The notes: generated from the letters alone by a model not told the origin. DNA of 48,451 nucleotides from an uncultured Tenacibaculum sp. (GCA_937922085.1 CAKZVD010000033.1:1-48451); one strand, 5' to 3'. Numbered from the stretch's first letter, positions 17,380-25,270 are shown. Numbers and translations are program-made.

Positions 17380-18051
17380 TTACTCACCAATATAAGCATC
17401 AACCTCATAAGTGAGTTTTTGTTCTAGAGGAGCAAAGTTTTTGGTAATACGTAATGTAACTTCTCCTGTAAAACCTTCTTTTAAAAGTTCAGTAGCTGGT
17501 AATCCTTCAAAATTTTCAGCAGAAAAAAGATTTGAATTCTCGCTAATAACATCCCCTTCTTCGGTTTTAATTTGTATTAAAATAGATTCAGTTTGTTTAG
17601 AAAATAATAAATAACGAATAATAGTTAAAGGGATTCTACATCTTGTTTCTTTTTCTATTTTTTTAGGACAAGGTGAAGGAGGAGGAGGAAACCCTGGAAA
17701 AACAGGACGGATTTTAAACAATAGTTTTTCAAGACCTTCATTAAATTTAATTTCTTCCTGTAACCTTTCTAACTCCTCTATCAATTCTTCATTACCTTCT
17801 TCAATTTGTAATAATAATTCTTCTTTTTGTTTGTAAGAAATAGCTAAAATGGTATTGATATAAAAAGCATGTATATCTTCTTCATAATAGGTGTTTTCTT
17901 CATTAGGTTGGTTGTTCTCTTTTGAAGATTTTTTTTGTTTTTTATTTAATGTAATTACTTCCTTATTTGATAAAGTTTCTAGATCTATATTTTTTGAGCA
18001 AGAAACAATCAAAAAAGGAATTACAAATAATTTGAATACTAATGTTTTCAT
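17380..18051 (-). CDS. Acidic lipoprotein co-transcribed with the CHAT gene
   Basis: A 223-residue lipoprotein. MKTLVFKLFVIPFLIVSCSKN has a lipobox with the acylated Cys at residue 18. Residues 35-110 are strongly charged and helical (ENNQPNEENTYYEEDIH, ELIEELERLQEEIKF). A proline-rich hinge (PGFPPPPSPCP) follows, then a beta-rich C-terminal domain. There is no known family that I recognise. It sits 53 bases upstream of the TPR-CHAT gene in one operon, with the shared promoter motif in front. It may be a partner, sensor or cleavage substrate of the CHAT protein; this is inference only. Confidence 0.75.
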   Translation of the reverse strand: MKTLVFKLFVIPFLIVSCSKNIDLETLSNKEVITLNKKQKKSSKENNQPNEENTYYEEDIHAFYINTILAISYKQKEELLLQIEEGNEELIEELERLQEEIKFNEGLEKLLFKIRPVFPGFPPPPSPCPKKIEKETRCRIPLTIIRYLLFSKQTESILIQIKTEEGDVISENSNLFSAENFEGLPATELLKEGFTGEVTLRITKNFAPLEQKLTYEVDAYIGE

Positions 18052-18080
18052 CTTTATATTTAATTTTATGTTCTAAATAG

Positions 18081-18108
18081 TTGATGTTTTTTAATTATAA
18101 AAGTAAAC
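18081..18108 (-). promoter_or_regulatory. Candidate ECF-sigma promoter of the lipoprotein-CHAT operon
   Basis: On the minus strand, GTTTACTTTTATAA (from 18108) and ACATCAA (18087-18081), 30 bases before the ATG at 18051. Same arrangement as the copies at 11730 and 13213. Confidence 0.5.
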
Positions 18109-18119
18109 ATTAATAGCAT

Positions 18120-18686
18120 TTATTTTTTTTCACTAGCTGCCTTTTCAAGTCCCATATACCAGTTTTTACCAAACTTTCTAATAAGTGCTTCCTTCACAAA
18201 TTTATAAACAGGAACTTGTAATTCTTTTCCAAGCGAACATGCATCATCACAAATTTCCCATTTATGATAATTAACAGCAGAAAACTCAGAGTAATCTTTT
18301 ACTCTAACAGGATATAAATGACAAGAAACAGGTTTTTTCCAGTCTACAAGCCCTTTATTATATGCTTCTTCAATAGCACATAAAGCAGTGTTTTTTTCAT
18401 CGAAAATAACATATGCACATTCAGCATGGTTAACTAAAGGAGTTTCTAATTCTCCAAAATCACTAGTAACCCAAGTGCCCTGTTTTTCGATAGCTTCTAT
18501 ACCTTCTTTTCGTAAAAAGGGTTTTACTATTGGATAAATATCTTCTAAGATTTTGGTTTCTTTTTTTTCTAATGGAGCACCAGCCTCGCCTTTTACACAA
18601 CATGCACCTTTGCATGCAGATAAGTTACAAACAAACTCTTTGTCTATAATATCTTCTGAAATAATTGTTTTTCCTAATTGAAACAT
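18120..18686 (-). CDS. DUF3109 family metal-binding cysteine protein
   Basis: A 188-residue cytosolic protein that matches the DUF3109 family along its length. It has a CNLSACKGACC cluster near the N-terminus, then HAECAYVIF, AFC-type spacing (TALCAIEEAY), SCHLYPVR and CDDACSLG. The many conserved cysteines suggest an iron- or zinc-cluster protein related to the YkgJ group. Its role is not known. It is common in flavobacterial core genomes and stands alone here, with the CHAT operon downstream on the same strand behind its own promoter motif. Confidence 0.88.
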   Translation of the reverse strand: MFQLGKTIISEDIIDKEFVCNLSACKGACCVKGEAGAPLEKKETKILEDIYPIVKPFLRKEGIEAIEKQGTWVTSDFGELETPLVNHAECAYVIFDEKNTALCAIEEAYNKGLVDWKKPVSCHLYPVRVKDYSEFSAVNYHKWEICDDACSLGKELQVPVYKFVKEALIRKFGKNWYMGLEKAASEKK

Positions 18687-18784
18687 GTTGCAAAAATAAA
18701 GCTAAATTTTTAGTATTTTTGAAAATATAGTTATCTTAATATTCATTAGGGTTATTTAATTTTATCGACTAAAAATAGAAGAAT

Positions 18785-19375
18785 ATGAGTTTTAATATAA
18801 AAGAAACTTTTACAGTGTTTATGGTTTTATTTGCAGTAATAGATATTGTTGGAAACATACCTATTATTATTGATTTACGTAAAAAAGCAGGTCATATTGA
18901 GTCTGGTAAAGCTTCTATTATTGCAGGAGTTATTATGGCTGTATTCTTATTTGTTGGTGAACCTTTATTAGGTTTTTTAGGAGTAACGGTTCATTCATTT
19001 GCAGTAGCAGGTTCTTTTATTTTATTCTTTATTGCTTTAGAAATGATTTTAGGAATTACGTTATACAAGGAAGATGAAGATGATGCATTAAATGCGTCTG
19101 TATTTCCTATCGCATTTCCTTTAATTGCAGGGCCGGGTAGTTTAACAACATTGTTGTCTTTAAAGGCAGAATACCAATGGGAAAATATTTTAATAGCGAT
19201 ATTATTGAATGTGATCGTTATTTTTGTAGTATTAAAAACTTCTTCAAGGATCGAAAAAATTATAGGTCAAAACGGTATTAAAATTATTAGAAAAATATTT
19301 GGTGTAATTTTATTAGCGATTGCTGTTAAAATGTTTGCAGAAAATTTACCTGAACTATTAAATAAACCAACATGA
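18785..19375 (+). CDS. MarC family inner-membrane protein
   Basis: A 196-residue polytopic membrane protein with about six hydrophobic helices and the MarC family features VDIVGNIPIIIDL near the N-terminus, then VFPIAFPLIAGPGSLTT. Once linked to multiple antibiotic resistance, the family is now of unknown transport function. Its last four bases overlap the start of the FAD-dependent oxidoreductase gene (ATGA overlap), so the two are translated from one message. Confidence 0.92.
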   Translation: MSFNIKETFTVFMVLFAVIDIVGNIPIIIDLRKKAGHIESGKASIIAGVIMAVFLFVGEPLLGFLGVTVHSFAVAGSFILFFIALEMILGITLYKEDEDDALNASVFPIAFPLIAGPGSLTTLLSLKAEYQWENILIAILLNVIVIFVVLKTSSRIEKIIGQNGIKIIRKIFGVILLAIAVKMFAENLPELLNKPT

Positions 19376-19977
19376 TTTTCGATTCCTTAGTAATTGGCGG
19401 TGGAGTTGCTGGTATGCAATGTGCTTTGCTATTAGGTTCTGCAAAGGAAAAATTATACGCAAAAAATAAGAAGGTAGGAATTATAATGCATCAGAAATCT
19501 TCTCATCTTCAAAATGCATTATTTAATAATGTTTTAGGTTTACCTAAAGGAAAATTAGGAAGCGAAATACTTATTGAAGGAACAAAAGAATTAGAAGATA
19601 AATATCCGCATGTTACTCAAATAGAAAATGAAAAAGTGACTGCTGTTTTAGAAATAGAAAATGGATATAAAGTAATTACGAACAAGAATGAATACGAATC
19701 TAAAATAGTTGTTGTAGCTTTAAATTATGCAGAACCTTTTGATATAGCTGGACTAGAAAAATATGTAGAAAGACATTCAAGAGCAAACCCTATGAAAGAT
19801 AGAATTCAGTTAAGAAACTTTAACCATCTTATTAATGATGGTTTATATGTTTGTGGAACTATAGCAGGATGGAGAAGTCAGTTTGCTATTGCTGCGGGTA
19901 GTGGTGCCTCGGTTGCTACAGATATTCTTACATTATGGAATGATAATGTATCAACAAAAATTCACGATAAGATATAG
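19372..19977 (+). CDS. FAD-dependent oxidoreductase, short thioredoxin-reductase-like
   Basis: A 201-residue flavoprotein. The dinucleotide-binding motif VIGGGVAGMQCALLLG is at residues 7-22. A C-terminal FAD motif of the thioredoxin-reductase type is present (DGLYVCGTIAGWRSQFAIAAGSG). It is about two thirds the length of thioredoxin reductase, because the NAD(P)H-binding insert and the CxxC are missing. An electron donor or a partner subunit would be needed, and the substrate is unknown. It is the second gene of a pair with marC. Confidence 0.85.
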   Translation: MIFDSLVIGGGVAGMQCALLLGSAKEKLYAKNKKVGIIMHQKSSHLQNALFNNVLGLPKGKLGSEILIEGTKELEDKYPHVTQIENEKVTAVLEIENGYKVITNKNEYESKIVVVALNYAEPFDIAGLEKYVERHSRANPMKDRIQLRNFNHLINDGLYVCGTIAGWRSQFAIAAGSGASVATDILTLWNDNVSTKIHDKI

Positions 19978-20000
19978 TTTACTTAGAATTATAAATGAAA

Positions 20001-20038
20001 AAGCCTTTTAAACATTATGTTTAAAAGGCTTCATTTTT
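20001..20038 (+). terminator. Terminator after the marC operon
   Basis: AAGCCTTTTAAACAT/ATGTTTAAAAGGCTT are perfect fifteen-base arms followed by CATTTTTT. The A-run on the other side could also serve the minus-strand genes. Confidence 0.9.
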
Positions 20039-20053
20039 TATATAATTTGGGGA

Positions 20054-20389
20054 TTATATAGACTTAACTATTTTTAAAGGCATTTTATAAATCTGCCCTC
20101 TTTTTACTAACTTAGTAGAAAGGATTTTATAGTTTAATTTACTTTTTACATAAGAATGAACTTCTGTGTTGTTAGAGTTTACGTTAACAACAACGATTTC
20201 ACCTTTATTGTTTACCATAAATTCAATAGTACTATTTAAGTCTCTATTAAATTCAAAGTTAGCTTTACCTAAAAGTTTAACGATTTCTGTTCTTAACTCA
20301 GATTTTGTTTCGTTTGCAGGATTCGTATTATTAGCGAATGCTGAGAAACTAATTAATATAACGAATAATACTACTTTAAGATCTTTCAT
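20054..20389 (-). CDS. Small secreted protein, downstream copy of a tandem pair
   Basis: A 111-residue protein with a Sec signal peptide (MKDLKVVLFVILISFSAFAN). The 90-residue mature domain ends in a TonB-box-like 'YKMPLKIVKSI' with a GEIVVVNVNS strand. This resembles the small periplasmic proteins of flavobacteria that look like the C-terminal domain of TonB or energy-transduction proteins; that family link is tentative. It is almost identical to the gene at 20412 (a handful of substitutions, mostly in the signal peptide and at ANFEFNRDLNS). Confidence 0.8.
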   Translation of the reverse strand: MKDLKVVLFVILISFSAFANNTNPANETKSELRTEIVKLLGKANFEFNRDLNSTIEFMVNNKGEIVVVNVNSNNTEVHSYVKSKLNYKILSTKLVKRGQIYKMPLKIVKSI

Positions 20390-20411
20390 GTTTAATATAA
20401 TTTGGGGGTTA

Positions 20412-20747
20412 TTATATAGATTTAACTATTTTTAAAGGCATTTTATAAATCTGTCCTCTTTTTACTAATTTAGTAGAAAGAATTTTATAGTTTAATTTAC
20501 TTTTTACATAAGAATGAACTTCTGTGTTGTTAGAGTTTACGTTAACAACAACGATTTCACCTTTATTGTTTACCATAAATTCAATAGTACTATTTAAGTT
20601 ATTATTAAATTCAAAGTTTGCTTTACCTAAAAGTTTAACGATTTCTGTTCTTAATTCAGATTTTGTTTCATTAGTAGGATTCGTATTGTTAGCGAATGCT
20701 GAGAAACTAATTAATGTAACGAATAATATTACTTTAAATTTTTTCAT
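20412..20747 (-). CDS. Small secreted protein, upstream copy of a tandem pair
   Basis: A 111-residue protein with a signal peptide (MKKFKVILFVTLISFSAFAN) and the same mature domain as the gene at 20054. It is the first gene of the pair; 22 bases separate it from the second copy, so one transcript probably covers both. The duplication looks recent, and both copies are open, so they may raise dosage. Function unknown. Confidence 0.8.
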   Translation of the reverse strand: MKKFKVILFVTLISFSAFANNTNPTNETKSELRTEIVKLLGKANFEFNNNLNSTIEFMVNNKGEIVVVNVNSNNTEVHSYVKSKLNYKILSTKLVKRGQIYKMPLKIVKSI

Positions 20748-20752
20748 GTTTT

Positions 20753-21029
20753 ATTGTTTTGAAGGTTTTTTAATTTCTTTTTTATTAAAATTTCTTGGGT
20801 CAAAATTACTTCAACTAAATAAAAAAAAGACTAAAATCATTGTTAACAAAACATCTTTTTTGAACCTTTTTTTAGCTTTTTTTTGTAAAGTTAACAATTT
20901 AGTAACATTGATAATATGATAATGAAATCAATGTATTTATTTGTTTTATTTATTAAAAACACTTAAAATGATGTTTTGAGTGCTTTTTTTTCAATTTTTT
21001 AAGAGTTTAAATTTAAAAAAGCAAGTTAA
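20753..21029. other. Gene-free spacer upstream of the tandem pair
   Basis: Very AT-rich with no gene. A hairpin at 20955-20991 (AAAACACTTAAAA against TTTTGAGTGCTTTT with one bulged base) is flanked by A- and T-runs and could end the minus-strand response-regulator transcript. Confidence 0.5.
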
Positions 21030-21051
21030 TTTTATGTTTACAAACATAAAA
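21030..21051. repeat. Perfect inverted repeat downstream of the response regulator
   Basis: TTTTATGTTT and AAACATAAAA are ten-base arms around AC, 45 bases past the end of the response-regulator gene. There is no U-tract on either side, so it is not a standard terminator on its own; it may be an operator or mRNA 3' structure. Confidence 0.45.
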
Positions 21052-21095
21052 AAAGAGAGGTAGATTTATTTTTATTTAGAGCTTAAAAGTAAGTT

Positions 21096-21773
21096 TTATG
21101 AGGTGAAATTTTTCAAAAATTCAGATTTAAAGGTTCTACCAATAGGAATTCTTTTTTTATCAACGAAAACTTCATTCCCAGATATTTTTTCTATATGATT
21201 TAAATTAACAATATAGGATTTATGTAATTGGAAAAAATATTTTGGTAGTTTAGAGTTCCAGCACTTTAAAGTATCAATTAATACATGTTTTTTATTTATG
21301 GTTACAAAAACGATGTAATTTCTATCAGATTCTATATATAAAAGATCTTTAAAGAATAATTTATGTAATGTTTTATCTATATTTAAAAAAGTATGATCAA
21401 TTGTTTCTGTAATTGTTTCTGTTGTTCTTTTTTCTATTTTACGAATCGATTTTAAAAAACGATCAAATGAAAATGGTTTTACTAAGTAATCTACAATAGT
21501 TTCAAGTTCAAAACTGCCTAAAGCATAATCAGGATAAGCAGTAGTAATAATTACTAATGGAGGGTCTTTAACTGTTTTAATAAAATCTATCCCTAAAATA
21601 TCTGGAAGATTAATATCTAAAAAAATAAAATCAACCTTAGTGTCTTTTAAAAAACCATATGCAGATTTTGCTGTTTGAAAACAATCTAATAGCTCAATGT
21701 TAGGAACTTTTCTAATAAAATTTTTTAAAATGTTTTGCGCAGGCTTTTCATCTTCTATAATAATGCAATTCAT
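21096..21773 (-). CDS. LytTR-family response regulator
   Basis: A 225-residue two-component regulator. Residues 1-120 form a receiver domain: acidic patch EDE at 7-9, phospho-acceptor Asp in FIFLDINLP, Thr in VIITTAYPDYAL, Lys in YLVKPFS. Residues 130-225 form a LytTR DNA-binding domain (FFKDLLYIESDRNYIVF, QLHKSYIVNLNHIEKI, IPIGRTFKSEFL). It overlaps the upstream histidine kinase gene by four bases, so the two are a cognate pair. LytTR regulators usually control surface or extracellular functions; the targets here are not evident. Confidence 0.94.
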   Translation of the reverse strand: MNCIIIEDEKPAQNILKNFIRKVPNIELLDCFQTAKSAYGFLKDTKVDFIFLDINLPDILGIDFIKTVKDPPLVIITTAYPDYALGSFELETIVDYLVKPFSFDRFLKSIRKIEKRTTETITETIDHTFLNIDKTLHKLFFKDLLYIESDRNYIVFVTINKKHVLIDTLKCWNSKLPKYFFQLHKSYIVNLNHIEKISGNEVFVDKKRIPIGRTFKSEFLKNFTS

Positions 21774-22738
21774 ATTAATGTTAATTTTAAGAGTACTGAG
21801 AATCGATTATCTTCTTTAATTTCTATAACATATTTATCTTTATACAATAAATCTAATCTTTTTTTCAGGTTAATAAGTCCTATGGCTTCATTTTTAGAAT
21901 CATTTGATTTACTAAAGTCGTTTTCACAAAAACATTCTAAAGAGGTTCCATCTGCTTTTAAGTGAATATTAATAATACTATCTACTGAACTATGTTTAAA
22001 AGCATTTTCTATAATTGTTATTAAAAGCAAAGGAGCAATTTTATGATTAGTACTTTGAATTGATTTTGAATATTGAATTTCTTTTATTCCTTCAGTTCTT
22101 ATTTTTTGAAAATCTATATAGTTATCTATATACTGTATTTCTTTCTCTAGTAAAATATAATCAGCATTACTATCATATAATACATGTTTTAAGTTTTCTG
22201 ATAATTTTAAAATTAAAGAAGGAGTTTGATCTGGTTTTTCTATAGCGTATGCATAAATAGTGTTTAAGTTATTAAATAGTACATGAGGATTAATTTGTGA
22301 TTTTAAAAACTTAAGTTCCATTATTGTTCGTTCTTGCTTCGTTTTTTCTACTTCCTTTTCTTTGTCTAAATACATAAATAGCATCCATATAAAAGAGAAA
22401 AAAATTAAAGGAACTATAGTTTGCCATAAATAATCACTTAAACATTTCATAATTGAACAACCACATTCTGCAAATACATTACAATATAGTTGAGTAGCAA
22501 AAAATGAGATTCCAATAAATAAAATGGAATAGATTAAATACCATTTCTTTTTTACAAAATAAGGTAGAAGAATTAAGTTATTAAGGTATACGATAACAAT
22601 TAGTATAGAAAGATATTGTAGAAAAGGATTTTCAGACCAATAGTATTTAGAAAACACAAATAAAGAAATTAGTATAAAAACGGTCCAAAATAAAAGATGA
22701 ACAAGAGCTTGAGTGATATGTTTTTTTATGAATTCCAT
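21770..22738 (-). CDS. LytS/YpdA-type membrane histidine kinase
   Basis: A 322-residue sensor kinase. Four hydrophobic helices (about residues 10-140) are followed by a short coiled coil and the His_kinase domain. It has the phospho-accepting His in LKSQINPHVLFNNLNTIYAY and a degenerate HATPase region with LLLITIIENAFKHS. The usual NPHFLFN is NPHVLFN here. I place the start at the ATG at 22738 (MEFIKKHITQALVHLLFW); the frame extends 20 residues upstream but those residues are not family-like. It is the first gene of the kinase-regulator operon. Confidence 0.92.
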   Translation of the reverse strand: MEFIKKHITQALVHLLFWTVFILISLFVFSKYYWSENPFLQYLSILIVIVYLNNLILLPYFVKKKWYLIYSILFIGISFFATQLYCNVFAECGCSIMKCLSDYLWQTIVPLIFFSFIWMLFMYLDKEKEVEKTKQERTIMELKFLKSQINPHVLFNNLNTIYAYAIEKPDQTPSLILKLSENLKHVLYDSNADYILLEKEIQYIDNYIDFQKIRTEGIKEIQYSKSIQSTNHKIAPLLLITIIENAFKHSSVDSIINIHLKADGTSLECFCENDFSKSNDSKNEAIGLINLKKRLDLLYKDKYVIEIKEDNRFSVLLKLTLI

Positions 22739-22785
22739 TACAGAGATTAAAGTACGTATTAAAAACTCATTTTTAAAAATAGTAA

Positions 22786-22826
22786 GTATCAAATACACAT
22801 ATAACTATGCAAAATGCATTTGATAC
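22786..22826. promoter_or_regulatory. Inverted repeat in front of the histidine kinase operon
   Basis: GTATCAAAT (22786-22794) and ATTTGATAC (22818-22826) are perfect nine-base arms 23 bases apart, in the spacer between the kinase operon and the divergent thioredoxin gene. It is a possible binding site for a dimeric regulator. The right arm runs into TACGTTGTT, which fits the LytTR site consensus at eight of nine positions. Confidence 0.4.
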
Positions 22827-22924
22827 GTTGTTTTAAACTATATGTACTTCCTTTATTGAAGTATGTTAAGTTATTTTTTTATAGAGGTTATATCGCATTA
22901 ATTTTGAGAGAAAGATTTTAAATT

Positions 22925-23812
22925 ATGAAGAATATTTTTTTTTCGTGTCTATTGTTTTTTTCCATTCTAGGAATTAACGGACAAACAAATAAGGTTGTTA
23001 AAACAGACAAAGGCAAGTTGATGTTATTAGGTAAAGTTGATAGAAAGGGATTTAATGATGCCGAATTCAAATGGTTCGATGAAAAATATGACTCCTACTT
23101 AACAAATGATAAAATAATTAAAAAGTTAAAAAAAGAATTAAAGAATTATACTATTAAGGCTTTTTTTGGATCATGGTGTGGAGACAGTAAACGAAATCTA
23201 CCTATTTTTTACAAAGTATTAGATGAAGCAGGTTTTCCTAAAGAAAATTTAGAAGTCATTGCTGTAGACAGAAAAAAGGAAGCTTATAAACAGGCACCAA
23301 ATAGAGAAGAAAAAGGATTAAATATTCATAGAGTACCCACATTTGTTATATATAAAAAAGGAAAAGAGGTTAACCGTATAGTTGAATACCCTAAGGAAAC
23401 TTTTGAAAGGGATTTATTAGCGATTGTTAAAGGAGAAAAATATAGGTCGAAATATAGAGCGGCAAGATTGATGAATTCATTGTTAAAAAAATCAAAAGAT
23501 AGCCTTCTTTTATTAAGAAAAGAACTAATAAGTTTTCTACCTGAAATAGCAGAAGGTGTTAAAGAATTAAATACATATGGTTTTGTTAAGTTAAGAGCTA
23601 ATGAATATAAAAACGCGGAATTTGTTTTTCAATTGAATACAAGAATGTACCCAAATCATTATGTTCCGTATAGTAGTTTAGGGATTTTTTATTATGAACA
23701 GAAACAATTTAAAAAAGCTTTAAATAACTTTTATAAATCATTGAGCTTACAACCAAACAATAAAGAGATAAAAGAAATGATAGAAAAAATAAATAAGAAC
23801 CCTAAAACATAA
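22925..23812 (+). CDS. Secreted thioredoxin-fold protein with TPR tail
   Basis: A 295-residue exported protein. A signal peptide (residues 1-19, ending INGQ) is followed by a thioredoxin-like fold (about 55-180) with FFGSWCGDSKR in the active-site position and RVPTFVIYKKG with the cis-proline. The last 100 residues hold two tetratricopeptide repeats. The second active-site Cys is Ser (CGDS), so it cannot run a normal dithiol exchange but could form mixed disulfides or act as a chaperone. It lies five bases from the DUF1573 gene downstream, forming a two-gene operon. Confidence 0.85.
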   Translation: MKNIFFSCLLFFSILGINGQTNKVVKTDKGKLMLLGKVDRKGFNDAEFKWFDEKYDSYLTNDKIIKKLKKELKNYTIKAFFGSWCGDSKRNLPIFYKVLDEAGFPKENLEVIAVDRKKEAYKQAPNREEKGLNIHRVPTFVIYKKGKEVNRIVEYPKETFERDLLAIVKGEKYRSKYRAARLMNSLLKKSKDSLLLLRKELISFLPEIAEGVKELNTYGFVKLRANEYKNAEFVFQLNTRMYPNHYVPYSSLGIFYYEQKQFKKALNNFYKSLSLQPNNKEIKEMIEKINKNPKT

Positions 23813-23816
23813 AATT

Positions 23817-24176
23817 ATGAAAGTACTAATTACATTTTTTTTAATTCTATTTATATCTATAGAAATAAACGCCCAAGAATTTAAGTTTGAAAAAGAAACA
23901 ATTAATTATGGTAAAATAGCACAAGGATCAAAAGGAACACGTGTATTTGAATTTACAAACATTGGAGAAGCTCCTTTAATTATAAAAAAAATTAATTCAA
24001 CATGTGGTTGTGCTGTACCTAAAAGACCAGATAAACCTATTATGCCAGGAGAAAAAGGACAAATATCGGTTTCTTATGATACAAAGAGAATGGGAGGTTT
24101 TTCAAAAGCAATTACTGTTTTTTCTAATGCAAAGGAAGAAAGGAAAATGTTAAAGATAAAAGGTCTTATAGAGTAG
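23817..24176 (+). CDS. Secreted DUF1573 (ASPM/SPD-2/Hydin-like) protein
   Basis: A 119-residue protein made of a signal peptide (to INAQ) and one DUF1573 domain, an immunoglobulin-like fold. The family motif is complete: FEFTNIGEAPLIIKKINSTCGCAVP, the PIMPGEKGQISVSYDT segment, and a final strand MLKIKGLIE. The CGC pair may coordinate metal or form disulfides, which suits its placement next to a thioredoxin-like gene. The role of the family is unknown. Confidence 0.92.
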   Translation: MKVLITFFLILFISIEINAQEFKFEKETINYGKIAQGSKGTRVFEFTNIGEAPLIIKKINSTCGCAVPKRPDKPIMPGEKGQISVSYDTKRMGGFSKAITVFSNAKEERKMLKIKGLIE

Positions 24177-24194
24177 AAGAATTATATACAAGCG

Positions 24195-24223
24195 AAAAGC
24201 TGAGTTACACACTCAGCTTTTCT
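24195..24223 (+). terminator. Terminator after DUF1573 gene
   Basis: AAAAGCTGAGT/ACTCAGCTTTT form an eleven-base stem with a five-base loop. The T-run is short (TTTT) but the stem is strong. Confidence 0.8.
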
Positions 24224-24528
24224 AATTTGAAGTACTATTTGATTAGAACTGATAATCTATATTGCATTTCCCCAAACACAATATAACAGATCTACGTAAA
24301 TTTATTTTTTTAATTATAAACGATATAAAAAAATAACCTAAGCGTATGAATTAAAGGTATAAGTGTAGTTTTTTGATAAAACATGATTTATCTAATTGAT
24401 TTGTTAATGTATATAAAGTTCTTTACAGAATATATAAGGGATACTTATTTTGATATTCGAAATTATCTTATGGTAATATTTTTTAAACTATAAATATTTA
24501 TTTTTACTTAACAAGATAAATTATTAAA
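24224..24528. other. Gene-free spacer upstream of the SDR gene
   Basis: No coding sequence is seen. A weak promoter candidate is TTTTG (24448-24452), a 21-base spacer and TAATATTT (24474-24481), only partly matching TAnnTTTG. Confidence 0.4.
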
Positions 24529-25245
24529 ATGGAAAGTTTAAAAGGTAAAAAAGCAATTATAACAGGTGGTAGCAGAGGTTTAGGAAAAGCAACTGCTGTT
24601 TCTTTTGCTAAAGAAGGAATAGATGTTGCCATAACAGGAAGAAATGAAAAAAGATTACAAGAAACGGTTAATGAATTAAAAGAATTAGGAGTTAATGCTA
24701 TATATGCTGTTTTTGATGTAGGTAATTATGAAGAAGTAAAAACAGGGATTAAAAGTGTAATAGAAAACTTTGGTTCTATAGACATTTTGGTAAACAATGC
24801 TGGTATTGCTGCTTTTGGATCGTTTAATGATATGGAAGTAAGTACATGGTCAAACATTATTCAAACCAATGTAATGGGAATGTATTATGTAACTAAAGAA
24901 GTGTTACCACATTTAATAAAACAAAATAGTGGAGATATTATTAATGTTTCATCAACAGCAGGGTTAAACGGGAATGCAAATGTTTCTGCATATTCAGCAT
25001 CAAAATTTGCTGTCATTGGAATGTCTGAGTCATTAATGAAAGAAGTTCGAAAAAATAATATTCGTGTATGTACTTTAACACCTAGTACAATTGCTTCAGA
25101 TATGTCGTTAGATTTAGGGATTACAGATGGCAATGTAGAAAAAGTATTACAACCAGACGATTTTGCTGAATTAATAGTTGCAGGATTACAATTACCAAGA
25201 AGAGCAATGCTTAAAAGTGCAGCCTTATGGTCTACAAATCCATAA
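24529..25245 (+). CDS. Short-chain dehydrogenase/reductase (FabG-like)
   Basis: A 238-residue classical SDR. The NADP-binding motif TGGSRGLG is at residues 12-19, NNAG is in the next strand block, and the catalytic Ser (INVSSTAG) with YSASK provide the Ser-Tyr-Lys triad. Length and motifs are those of 3-oxoacyl-ACP reductase-like enzymes, but no fatty-acid genes are near, so it is probably a general carbonyl reductase. It is monocistronic with its own terminator. Confidence 0.9.
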   Translation: MESLKGKKAIITGGSRGLGKATAVSFAKEGIDVAITGRNEKRLQETVNELKELGVNAIYAVFDVGNYEEVKTGIKSVIENFGSIDILVNNAGIAAFGSFNDMEVSTWSNIIQTNVMGMYYVTKEVLPHLIKQNSGDIINVSSTAGLNGNANVSAYSASKFAVIGMSESLMKEVRKNNIRVCTLTPSTIASDMSLDLGITDGNVEKVLQPDDFAELIVAGLQLPRRAMLKSAALWSTNP

Positions 25246-25270
25246 TTGGTATGATAATTCAATTATATAA

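Larger units (their letters stand above)
20041..20752 (-). repeat. Tandem direct duplication of about 355 bp
   Basis: Unit 1 is 20041-20395 and unit 2 is 20396-about 20752, both beginning TATAATTTGG. They are about 95% identical by eye and each contains one complete copy of the same small secreted protein gene with its flanks. Confidence 0.9.

Noticed and set aside
13246..18108. CRISPR-Cas type III-E locus beside the TPR-CHAT gene
   Set aside because: No repeat-spacer array and no Cas7-11/gRAMP-like gene is present in the window; only the protease and sigma parts are shared in type.
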